A DNA stretch of 64,000 nt, taken from contig JADNRX010000035.1 of assembly GCA_015501595.1 (NCBI GenBank), forward strand, positions 124,001 through 188,000. Direction: 5' to 3'. Shown here in pieces: positions 44,936-55,699 of the stretch. Positions within the stretch are counted from its first letter, which is position 1. Each line of letters opens with the position of its first letter. The notes under the pieces are model-generated. The model saw only the letters and a list, made by a program, of their open reading frames with translations. It made no database searches and had not been told where the DNA came from. The translations under genes and the position numbers were made by a program. This DNA comes from Hymenopellis radicata. Lineage: Eukaryota; Basidiomycota; Agaricomycetes; Agaricales; Physalacriaceae.

Positions 44936-46546
44936 ATGCCCGCCCACGACGTGTCCTCCACTGCGGATGACCGCTCTACGAATCCGGATGTACTTGATCA
45001 CTGGGGCTGGGGTTGGTCCAGGTCCCACATTTCAGAGAAGCACGCGGGGGCGATTGATGAGCATGCGGAGCTTGCTAGTATCCTTCGATTCATGGATGAT
45101 CCTGATATCCAATGGGAGCCCGTTCAAGCAAGGTATGTCACCGGCATTTGCGTCATAATACGAACCTCTCACAACTATGCTTAGTCACGTGCAAGATGTT
45201 GTTGAGGCGTCGATGCCCAGTACAGAATGGATTTCGATGAGTAAGTTTGAGCAATGGTTTGAGGAACTTGTGGTCGTTCAAGAGAGGAATCAGAGGATCC
45301 TGGATGCAATGGCTGTACTTGCTGAGACTGTGGGTGGAGTTGCAAGAGAGTGGTTGCATCGGATACTTTCACGTCGGGAAAAGCATGACGCGGTGAGTAT
45401 ATATCACATCATTGGGTTGCTTATCTAGTCTGATTTGTAGAGGATCAACTATGTCTTCGAGCTTCAGGCCTTGCTGATTCTCATCATGTCCAGCGAAGGA
45501 GCTTGGCCCGATACCTACTGGTGGAATTCCCGTACGCTCTACATTCCTAGTCAAGGAATGTATCACCACTCCTACACCTCCAGTTTGCTTGGCGGAAGAA
45601 AACCGTATGATTATTCACCGGACAGACCTTCGAAGGATCTTGCAGAAGTCATGAGGATTTCCCTCCCGTACTTCCGGGAGATGAATGCTCGTATCGACGC
45701 GCTGTCCAAGCTTCGGAATGTGGGCTACTCCTCCTCTTCCTCTGATTCACCGTCGATTTTCGGACCAACAAACATGGTGAACCTCATCGCATGCCTCGAC
45801 ATCGCGGAGAGTGTCGCGAAACTGGTTCCGGTGTTTGGAGACGTGCTTGAGGGCGCTTGTGGAATCCTGCGGAAGACTCTCAATGCTGCAGAGGCAAGTA
45901 GCCTCCCGAAGTAAATGCTCACCGCTGATTTCACTTTCAATAGGTTGCACGTGCAGCGCGCGACCAGTGCAAGGCTCTTGCTGAACATACAGCATGCATA
46001 ACACTGGCCATCATCAATGAGATCGGTTCGACATCCAAGGAACCTGCTATTCCGACTCCGAATATCTTCGACCTATGCGCGTAAGTCTCCCTTATTATAG
46101 ACTCCACTGGTATGTCTGATGTTAGTGATAGCACCATTGGCGAAGTTGAACGAAGAATCGCCAGGCTATCGACACTTGGCCGCTTCAAATACTTGACAGC
46201 GCGCGGGAAAATCAATGCCGAAGTCAAAGACCTACGTGCGCGAGTCGACAATGCGCGAATCGCGTTCAAGGTGAGTGTCGTACTTGCTAAGCTAGTCCTC
46301 CTAACATCCGTGAAGATTCGAAGCGACATTTCAACAACGGGTTTACTGTACGACCTCCGGATGATGCAGACACGTCTCGCATCGCGTGTTGAGGATATAT
46401 ACGAGGGCCAACAGACGACACACCACATGTTGCATACGATTCTGGTTGAGGTCGGTCCCATCTCTTCAGTCAGCTCGACACTCACTGTCTTGATGTAGGT
46501 TCGAGGACATAGATCCGGACACGCGTATGTCGAGGAGGCAGACTGA
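44936..46546 (+). CDS. Array copy E: intact four-helix-bundle (HeLo/MLKL-NTD-like) family gene
   Basis: Seven exons close to 436 residues: 44936-45132, 45185-45392, 45441-45893, 45944-46080, 46132-46270, 46316-46444 and 46499-46546. Exon 1 diverges from A-D (SSTADDRSTNPDVLDHWGWG). Exon 2 holds WISMSKFEQWFEEL and VLAETVGGVAREWL. Exon 3 holds YFREMNARIDALSKLRNVGY and LDIAESVAKLVPVFGDVLEG; exon 4 QCKALAEHTACITLAIINEI; exon 5 STLGRFKYLTARGKINAEVK. The bundle resembles the MLKL N-terminal/HeLo-like domain of fungal proteins that target membranes during regulated cell death or precede NLR modules. No kinase, NACHT or other effector domain is present. Intron 3 has a GC donor; reading through it stops after AEASSLPK. 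The tail exon encodes VRGHRSGHAYVEEAD. Confidence 0.8.
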
Positions 46547-47284
46547 GGAGGGTGAAGGTTCTGGAGGGTAATCACTGTTGATCCACTGGTTTATATTGTA
46601 AGAGTTTGAGCGGGCAATACGTCAACGTTTCTCCGTGGGAGAAGATATACCAACGCCGGTGTCTACCATGGAGACCAGATAATGAAATGCAGAACAAGAC
46701 GATATAAGATACCAGCGCGAGTCAAGTAGGCGAGCCATGATGTCCACGAAGTCGCTGCGGACCGAATCTAGACGCGAACAAACTTGATCATGGTAGTAAG
46801 AAGGACGAGGAACTGATTGAACATACCGGTTCGCGGACACCTGCGAACTTGTTGGATACGTTATACTAAATGATTGGCTTACCTCGGCAATGGCCTGGCG
46901 CTCTATGAATAGCATTCAGCCGTGATGACAGTCTCGACAAGATTGTCCAGCCTTTACGGAAGCATCAGTAAACTCCAGGCACCACGGCGGAAGCACCAGA
47001 GCTCACTGCTATTCAACCGAGATCCAGGTACAGAATCGAGTCGTCAGTCCAGGAAGCGCGCCAGACTGAGGTCACGTACAATAGAAGCCGTTATGCGAGC
47101 AGGAGAGGGGCACACAGCGAGCCCGACGGCGAGCTCCTAGGGGAAGCCGATGATGCTCCGGGGACCCATTTGCGCCTGGGTCCAGGAAGGCAAAAGTAAA
47201 ATTGAAGTGTGGCGTGAACTTCGGGTTAGACGTCACTATCACCGCAGGGAAAGCGCGAGCGCAGGGGCTAAAAGACAACCACGA
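46547..47284. repeat. 3' flank of copy E and start of the next spacer
   Basis: 46550-46660 matches the flanks after B, F and G. 46725-46860 carries a roughly 130-bp block (GATGTCCACGAAGTCGCTGC) that recurs at 51517-51650 and 52037-52170. 47150-47275 is the start of spacer X (GTCCAGGAAGGCAAAAGTAA). Confidence 0.6.
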
Positions 47285-48960
47285 CTGTCCTGGAGTCAGA
47301 TATCCGTCTCCATGGTAACACAACAATTCCTCTAGATGCAGGTAGCCTGCCCAGGTGCTGCGTTTTCGAACGCCCTGTTCTTCCTTAATGCAAATCCAAG
47401 CACTGAGGATAAAAGAAAACGCACGCAATGAAGACCTGATTTCGCATGAATCTACGGGCAAACCGAACTGGAAATAAACGAAGACAAAGAAAGAAAAAAG
47501 CACTTTTCGCGAAAAATTCAAGTCTGACTAGGGACGCCATCCACACTTCGCAAATTCGCAAAGTTCCATTGGTCGCGTTTCCAGCAGATAGAGACGTCGA
47601 TTCGTCGTTGATTCTGGCGACGCCTACGACGCGTCGCTGACACAAAGAATCGGATTTGAGGATGAAGGTGATGGCGGTAAGAAGGAACCATCACGTTGCC
47701 GCATTTGGCCGCCATCTATGATCGACATGCTCTCCCTCTTCCCATCATGTCGCGCCACGGCTCCTCTGCAATTCGACCCTTCTCCTCCTATTTCCACGTC
47801 TTGTGTGGGTCCTGGATTGTTAGTTCCTCTTACTGGTGCCGAATATGACACGACGCACCTCGTCAATCCTCTCTTGTCGTTCCTCCCTCTTGGAAATCCA
47901 AACCCGAATTGAGCGCCTCTCGCTCATGGCGCTGGGTCGTCCTGGCCCATATCTGGTGACGTTAACGACTTGTAGGAGACAAATCAGCCGTGAAATTTGT
48001 GGAAGCGTTCGACACGCACCTTCTCCTCTTCGGGCTTGTCCATATTCTGGTGCTGAATCTCGACGAATTCGGGCGATATGATAACCTGTGGGACTCTCAG
48101 AACTTTGCCCACGCACGGCTTGGACGATGTTACGCACCTTGACCGGACTTCTCTGTCCTTCTCTAAATTCTGACATCGGATCTTGGCGAATCGAGCGCCT
48201 ACAATTGGATGGGCAGCACGGATTCTTCCTGGATTTGATCTGGACTATTCTTGTATGCGCATCCAAGCCGGTCAACTACGAGGCCTCCCCTGACGGCCTA
48301 GGAGAAGGTAACGGGGTACTCACCTAATGATTTTGCCTGAACGATTCATAGCCGCCAGACATATGACGCGTGAGCTCCCGGACGACAACGGTGACGGGAT
48401 GGGATGCGCCATCGCTGAACAATCGGGTAATTCGACGTCAATAGTCGTCCGGTTTGGCGGGAACACTATGTGCTCTCACATGGAGAGCTGTAGTGAGACG
48501 GGAACCAGACGGTCTGGTATCCGAGTCGGTACTCTTAGCAGTCAGCGAGGTGCGCGTCAATGGAGACTGTTCATCGCCGCAGCACTGGGGAGCGGATAGC
48601 GTGTTATAGCACATTTCGTTTTGAGCTAGCGAGTTGATTGTTTGGGCAGATTGCCCACTTGCCAGTCGGCCATCCAAGGGTCACATCGGAACTCCCGTGC
48701 CCACATTGGCGTACGAACTCATGTGGGGATCTGATCGGCGACATGATTATGGACTCACAGGTATCTTACTCCACGGCTTCTCCGTCGCCGCGTAACTTAT
48801 CAGGCTCTCATCTATACTGTGCTGTCTGTGCTTCGCTTGGTGTATTTCTCGTACATGTGTCGCGACTTCAAATAATCATTGGTTGCTTCATTCAGAACTT
48901 GGTTCACGGTTAAGAAGTCGGTCAAGCTTCTGACCACCGGACATGCAAGCACTGATAAGG
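47285..48960. repeat. Array spacer repeat X, copy before gene F
   Basis: Recent duplicate of the spacer before gene E; a few indels (for example an extra CTTGTCCATA around 48035) separate the two. Confidence 0.75.
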
Positions 48961-49189
48961 CGATGTTATGAGGAGCCTCAACAGTGTTTATAAATTATGT
49001 TTGCAATTGGGTCACTTTCTCCGCGCGTGCGATACGAAAGCCAGAGTTCCACGTGTATACAGCTTCCTCTGAATGCTGTGCAGGTCCGCACAGTGTATTG
49101 GGTCATAAACCCAGGTCCGAGCACGGGGAGTGTTGACGTGCGTGGTATGATCCCATCAACAGTGCCTTTGCTACCTCTTACCCCTCATC

Positions 49190-50797
49190 ATGGCCACGGC
49201 CACCATTTCAGACACATTGGGGGAGGACGGGAAGGATGAGGTTTTTTTCATGGACATTGGTACGTTGAAATGGGCGTCCACGCGGGCAAGGACGGTCAGA
49301 GCGGAGGACTCGGATGCTGTGGATACCGCTGCGAAGATTCAGATGATCCAATGGAACCATATCGATGATAAATATGAGCCCATTCCAGCAAGGTATGTCA
49401 CCGCCTTTGCGTCATGGTATGAACCCCTCACAATAATGCTTAGCGACGTGCAACGTGGTATTTTCGCTACCCAAAGATGTGTTTCGCGGATTGAGGTCGA
49501 CCAATGGATTTATCGTTATTCAGTGGTGGACGTTCCAGCGAGGTGCCAGGATGCAGTGGCTGTACTTACTGAGACTGTAGGTGGAGCTGCAAGAGAGTGG
49601 TGGCGTCAGATAGTTTTATATCATGAAAAGACTGGCTTGGTGAGTATATCTCGCATTTTGGTTGCTTATGTCGTCTGATTTGTAGATGAGGAACCATTAC
49701 CACGTACTTCAAATCTTGCTCATTCTCATCATGTCCAGCAAAGGAGCCTGTACCAATAGCTATTGGTTGGAATTGCGTGGATGTTACATTGTCGGTACAG
49801 GAATGTTCCACAACTCCTTCACCTCCAGTGCATTTGAGGGAAGAATTATGCTTGATTGGACGGCAGACAGACCTTGGCAGGATCTTGCGGAGGTCGTGGG
49901 AATTGTCCTTCCATACTTCCGGGAGATGAATGCTCGCGTCGACGCGCTGTCCAAGCTTCGGAATGTGGGCTACTCCTCCTCCTCTTCCTCTGATTCACAA
50001 TCAATTTTCGGACCAACAAACATAGTGAACCTCATCGCATGCCTCGACATCGCAGAGAGCGTCGCGAAACTGGTTCCGGTGTTTGGAGACGTGCTTGAGG
50101 GCGCGTGCGGAATCCTGCGGAAGACTCTCAACGCTGCAGAGGCAAGTAGCCTCCCGAAGTAAATGCTTACCGCTAATTTCACTTTCAATAGGTTGCACGT
50201 GCAGCGCGCGACGAGTGCAAGGCTCTCGCTGAACATACAGCCTGTATAACACTGGCCATCATCAATGAGATCGGTTCGACATCCAAGGAACCTGCCATTC
50301 CGACTCCGAATATCTTCGACCTATGCGCGTAAGTCCCCGTTACTGGACTCCACTGGTATGTCTGATGTTAGTGATAGCACCATTGGCGAAGTTGAACGAA
50401 GAATTACCAGGCTATCGACACTTGGCCGCCTCAAATACTTGACGGCACGCGGGAAGATCAATGCCGAAGTCAAAGACCTACGTGCGCGAGTAGACAATGC
50501 GCGAATCGCGTTCAAGGTAAGTGTCGTACTTGCTGAGATAGTCCTCCCTAACATTCCGTCAAGATTCGAAGCGACATTTCAACAACGGGTTTACTGTACG
50601 ACCTCAGGATGATGCAGACACGTCTCGCATCGCGTGTTGAGGATATCTACATGGGTCAGCAGACGACACACCACATGTTGCATACGATTCTGGTGGAGGT
50701 CGGTACCGATCTCACTAGGCGGCTCGATACTCACACAGTCTTGGGGCAGGTTCGAGGACAAAGAACCGAACACGCGTATGTCGAGGAGGCAAACTGA
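49190..50797 (+). CDS. Array copy F: intact four-helix-bundle family gene with a replaced N-terminal exon
   Basis: Seven exons close to 435 residues: 49190-49392, 49444-49639, 49686-50141, 50192-50328, 50378-50516, 50564-50692 and 50750-50797. Exon 1 shares almost nothing with A-D except its end (YEPIPAR). It begins MATATISDTLGEDGKDEVFF instead of MPA...DVSDDD. Exon 2 is also diverged, whereas exons 3-7 are close to E (SKLRNVGYSSSSSSDSQSIF, LDIAESVAKLVPVFGDVLEG, STLGRLKYLTARGKINAEVK). The bundle assignment is as for E. Intron 3 has the GC donor with the read-through stop after AEASSLPK. The tail reads VRGQRTEHAYVEEAN. This is the last same-strand copy of the array. Confidence 0.8.
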
Positions 50798-52413
50798 GGA
50801 GGATGAAGGTTCTGGAGGGTAATCAGTGTTGATCCAATGGTTTATATGTAAGATTTCGAGCAGGCAATACATCAGGGGAGAAGATATACCAATGCGGGTG
50901 TCTGCTATCCGAGAACAAGGGTCAAAGCAGTCGGCACCATGGTCATACCACCAAACATCACTCCCCGCAGAAGTATAACGACGACGGCATAAGCTTCATT
51001 GAAAGAGATATCTGTGTAAAGGCAGTCAGTCACGGCCACGAAAGGGTCTTTTGTCTCCTTACCATTATGGTAAGCAGTCTGCGAATGTAAGTAACTACTA
51101 CGGCTTCGCAATCTATACTGAGCGAAAACAAGTCAGCAAAGGCAACACAAGTATGTGGACTTTCACTTACCTATCAAAAACGGGGGGCCACATAGACAAG
51201 CTTCAGGAATAACGGGTCGATCCTTCGACACGTACTCGCACGTCGACACATGCTTGTCATGTAACCTGCCGCGACAACTTACCATACTCGCGTGAAACAA
51301 GAAATCCTCGAGGTCAATCATCTCTTGTCATTCGTGAGCCTCACCGTGACTCTCTGTGGGAACTAGGCCATCAAATATATGATAGTCGCAGTCGAAATCC
51401 CGACATAGCCGTAGCCGGAGTGTGAAGCGGGCGGGCGTATATACAACAGGGAATGTAATCCCGGGGCGAGGCATTTGTAGTCCAGTCACGTTGCAGATGG
51501 TGCTGAGAACGCCGAGTCCATGATGTCCATGAAGTCGCTGCTGGTCGAACCAAGTTGCGACCAAACTTGATCGTGGTGGTAAGAAGAAGGATGGAAAACA
51601 AAGGAACTGATTGAACATACCGGTTCGCGAACACCTTGCGTTCAACGTCTCAGGGTAAGCCTACAAGACAGTTAAGTAGGTGTTTAAGCGAACAGAAGAA
51701 TTCATAACTCTCGTTTTCAGCGTACATAGCGAGGAATTTGTCGCGCTTCATGGTTGATCTACTTCACAATCGTTCGGATCCGATTGTATACAACCATTCC
51801 CTTTCGAATAACCATATCAGACATGCATCATGGCTGCTCGATGTCCCAAGATCCTTTCATGGGGGAGGGCGTGCAGTCGATGGTTTGAACCTCGGTGAAG
51901 AGATTGGGCGGCACACACACTTCTTCCTTGGGCTACCGGCGCACGAGTGTTCACGACAAATGCGGGTGTCTACTATGGAGGACCAGATAATGAAATGCAG
52001 AACAAGACGATACAAGACACCTGCGTGAGTCAAGTAGGCGAGCCATGATGTCCACGAAGTCGCTGCGGGCCGAATCTAGACGCTAACAAACTTGATCATG
52101 GTAATAAGGACGAGGAACTGATTGAACATACACGTACATACCGGTTCCCGGACACCTTGCGTTCAACGTCTCAAGGTAGGCCTACAAGAAAATTAAATAA
52201 GTGTTCAAGAGAACAGAAGACTTCGTACCTCTGTGTACAATCGGATCCAAACGAGTGTTAAGTAGGCTCCAAAATCAGCACCGAGGTTCTGGCCATCTAG
52301 GCAGTGAAAACGAACCATTGACTTTCGAATAACAACGTTCACGACAAGCAGAGGCAGCAAAAACAATTATATACACAAGAACATCCTGCCACAGAAAAAG
52401 AGATCGCGTAGCA
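50798..52413. repeat. 3' flank of copy F with dispersed 130-bp repeats
   Basis: Two copies of a roughly 130-bp block lie at 51517-51650 and 52037-52170; a third follows gene E. They share CTTGATC(A/G)TGGT and GGAACTGATTGAACATAC. Short minus-strand frames run through them, but none has a recognisable domain. Confidence 0.55.
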
Positions 52414-53575
52414 TCAACTAAGCCTCATCCTCTTCCCGCCCACACACGCACTAGCACTAGCGCGCTTACTAGCCCTGGTAGTACGCATCTCGCCAGCCAT
52501 TCTCATAACCCTCTTCTCATACTCATAATCATCCTCCCCACGCTCCTTCTGAGCGAGCTCCTGAGCCTCATCCTCCGAGTCGTCACCCATATGATCCAAA
52601 ATATCAGCCACGCCTTGCCTCGAAATGGGCGCCGACGACGTCTGCAACAAACGCGGGACGGCATAGACAGTGCGACCCGTAATGGGGAGCGATGCGGAGA
52701 AGGGATCCTCCTGCTGGATAGGCGGTGGCTGCTGCCGCGGAAACGGCGGCGGCAGTGGCTTTTGACTTGGCGCGATCTCGCGCGTGCGCCGGTCTCTCTC
52801 CGGCGATACGTTAATTGCATGGCACCACGCCCACTCGTCCTGTACCTGCGGGGGAGGAGGAGGAGGGGGCGGGAGAGCCTGCGAGTATGGTACCAGCGGC
52901 GGAGGACGAGGATAGCCGTGTGAGCGCGCAGGCGGGAAAGGATATGGGGGAGGGGGAGGCGGAAGATGGTGGACTTGCGATGGTTGGGGAAGGGGAAAGT
53001 GGTGCTGTTGGTGAGGAAACCAGTACCCGTCCTCGGCACTGCCAGCCGATGTGGCAGACGAGCTGCGTGAGATGGACGCGTTACGCGTACTGGGTCCGTC
53101 TATAGGATACGCGCCGTATTCGGGGTAGCTCGGCTGTTGCGGCGGGTAGTGGTGGCCGTACGACTCCATAGAACGATGGTGCTGGTGGTAATCAGGCTCG
53201 GGATGAGGCAAATAGCGCTCCCGCTGATAACGTTGCTCCTGCTCGCGCGGATATTGGTCGGCCGAGTATCGATGGGCAGGTCGACGCGGCACGTCGCGCG
53301 CCGCGTCGTCCTCCGCATCGTCGTCGGGAAACTCTTCATCCGTGTGCGTACGCAGGTGTCGCCGCATGTTGCTGTTTACGCTGAACGTCTTTTCGCATCC
53401 TTTCCAAGGACACACAAATGCTACGTAACCTCATATATCAACACGCCGTTGCAATGCAGAAAGACAGGAAAAACGCACGTTTGGCACCAGTGTGCGTGTT
53501 CATATGCACCTTGAGCGCGCTCGGCCTGTGGAATGCCTGTCCGCACTGCTGGCACGCGTGTATCGCCGTCGACAT
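52414..53575 (-). CDS. C2H2 zinc-finger protein
   Basis: Two exons, 53575-53479 and 53420-52414, joined by a 58-bp intron, give 367 residues from the ATG at 53575. Two fingers lie at the N-terminus: HACQQCGQAFHRPSALKVHM and then, across the splice, FVCPWKGCEKTFSVNSNMRR followed by HLRTHT. The NVNSNMRRH-like signature of the second finger is typical of basidiomycete transcription-factor pairs of this kind. The rest is low-complexity: proline-rich (HLPPPPPPYPFPPARSHGYP), histidine-rich, and ending in a basic tail (GGKRMRLS). Finger pairs of this type bind DNA in the nucleus; the target is unknown. An additional upstream exon cannot be excluded. A broken copy of the 5' part lies at 29631-30030 in the opposite direction. 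Confidence 0.8.
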
Positions 53576-55560
53576 CGTCCTGGGGCTTTTTCCGGGTCTC
53601 TCGGTCGTCCTTCTTCGAGGCAACGGGGGTGTGTATACGGAGAGCTTCCGTATACACACGCGCGCTACGTGTCCGTTGGCGATGGAGGCGGAAAACGCGA
53701 AACAAGGCGACGCGCGAGGGCGGGTTGGTGGTGGCAGGATGACCAGACCCCGGAACCGCTGGACAAATTTTAAACAGCGCGCTTGTCACGTGCATAGGTA
53801 CACGCGTTTCCGATCTTCCGCCATAAATCGAATCAGTTGCCACCTAATGCTGTCTCGTATTTGTATCGGCGTGAAATCTCTCTCATAGTACCTCCAGGGC
53901 CAGATGGCTTAGGCTGCGCTCTACCGCCAGGACACTCATGGTGAGCCTTGCGCACTTTGAGACTCACTCTGGGTACGTACGGCCCTTTGCGACACCGCTT
54001 CACTCGACTCGAGTTCCATCGCACATTCGAAATATCGCTGAGTAGAGATGTGTGCTACTACTAGTACCGCGTGTTGATGTGGCGAGGCCCATAAATTCCG
54101 GTCTCAAACTTACGCTCTCATCGTTTTGTCGGGTCGAAGCAGCAACCAAAGTGATACAGTCAGAGGATCGTGCTCGCGGACAGTTGACTAGCTCCACCAA
54201 AGGTCTATACCAGTCTTTCTCACCCATGGCCATTCTCCGCATCTATCTTTCTAGACATCGCAATCGAGTATGAGCTGTGCCTCCGTATAGACCAGGTTGA
54301 AACCGACCAAGGCCTGCCGTCGGGCTATCATACTGGACACGACAGAACGATCTCGATTGACAGACACCCTGCCTTCTCTCCGTCCAACCATCCAGTATGA
54401 TTTCTTGGGAAGAGACCCCGCCGAAGATCTCTCATAGATCAATTCTTTATGATTCTTTCGAGATATACCGTCATCATCGCCTCATTGCCGCTGGCGGAGA
54501 ACTATTTGAACGCGCGCTGAAAAGGTAAGTTTACTGGAGTCGACTGAGGTTCATGAATCTGCGAGCAGAAACCTTCTCGGAGACCGGGCATGCGGCGTCT
54601 AAGTATTACAGTACATGCCTTCGAGGTACTCCCAGGCCAGAGCTACTACTTACACATATACCTTCTACGCCTATTCAAGGTCGTAATCGCCCTTGTCAAG
54701 CCCTCCTTCCCGAAGTGCTATTGGCACCGACCTTGTTTCAAAGTTCTTCCTCGTTGCCGTGAAGCTGAGGATGCCTCGAGCTGGGATTCCGCTGGGGGTG
54801 CGAAGCTCAGTTTCTCTAAGGCAGTAGGACTCGCGCCGGAGATGTATACCGTCCTCCACGACAGAGAAGATAGATTCAGAGGACGAATTAGATAATAGCG
54901 CCACGAACAGAATGAGAACCGAAACATATTATCCCTGTTAAAGCGTTCGAGATCAGGCAACCATTGAGGCTGGATACGTACCGAGATATGAGGCCGCTGT
55001 GTTTGGCGAATTCTCTTCGTCCGGCAGCACATACACATTAACGCTTAGTAGACGAAAAGGTGAACAACCAACCATAGAACGACAACCCGATTTCCTCTGG
55101 AATGAAGTCGTCAACGCCTCAACCTGCATGTGGAGAGTCGACTCTACAGCGGCGCCTCTTGCTGATAAGACCAGAAACACCCGTCCGATAATCGCGAGAT
55201 TTAAGCCTCATGTATAAGTCCACCATCAACATTTTGTGATAGAATCGTGTTGGAATCGTGCAGCTGTTGATAGCACATACGTGGTAGCAATGACGAGAAC
55301 TTGGAGGCATGCCATCGAAAGCACGTACTGTTATAGGAGCAGCGTTTCTGCATTGCAAGTCGTCGGCTACGTCTCCGTTCACCGACGCAATCATGGCTAT
55401 AAGAAATGGGACTCAGCCATGACGGCGAGAGCTAGCCGTCATGGCGCCGGAATTGGACGGACATGATCGGTGTTTCTTCCCCTCTGCCCATCGTGTCCTG
55501 TCGGCATCGACCCTCTATCATTGGGAGCTCAGGTACTGGGGGCATGTACTATGTTCGTAT
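53576..55560. other. Region without a recognised gene
   Basis: 53576-53800 is homologous to the zinc-finger fragment at 29.6 kb. From 53890 to 55560 only short frames without known motifs occur on either strand; one plus-strand frame (54590-54895) reaches 101 residues but has no family resemblance. From about 55580 the inverted 3' flank of copy G begins. Confidence 0.4.
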
Positions 55561-55699
55561 CTCCTCGACTCACGCAGGCTATTATCGGTGACTAGACACC
55601 CGCATTGGTGTAGCGTCTCCCACAAAGAAATATTGACGTATTGCCTGCTTAAACTCTTACAATATAAACCGGTGGATCAACGGTGATTACCCTCCAGAA

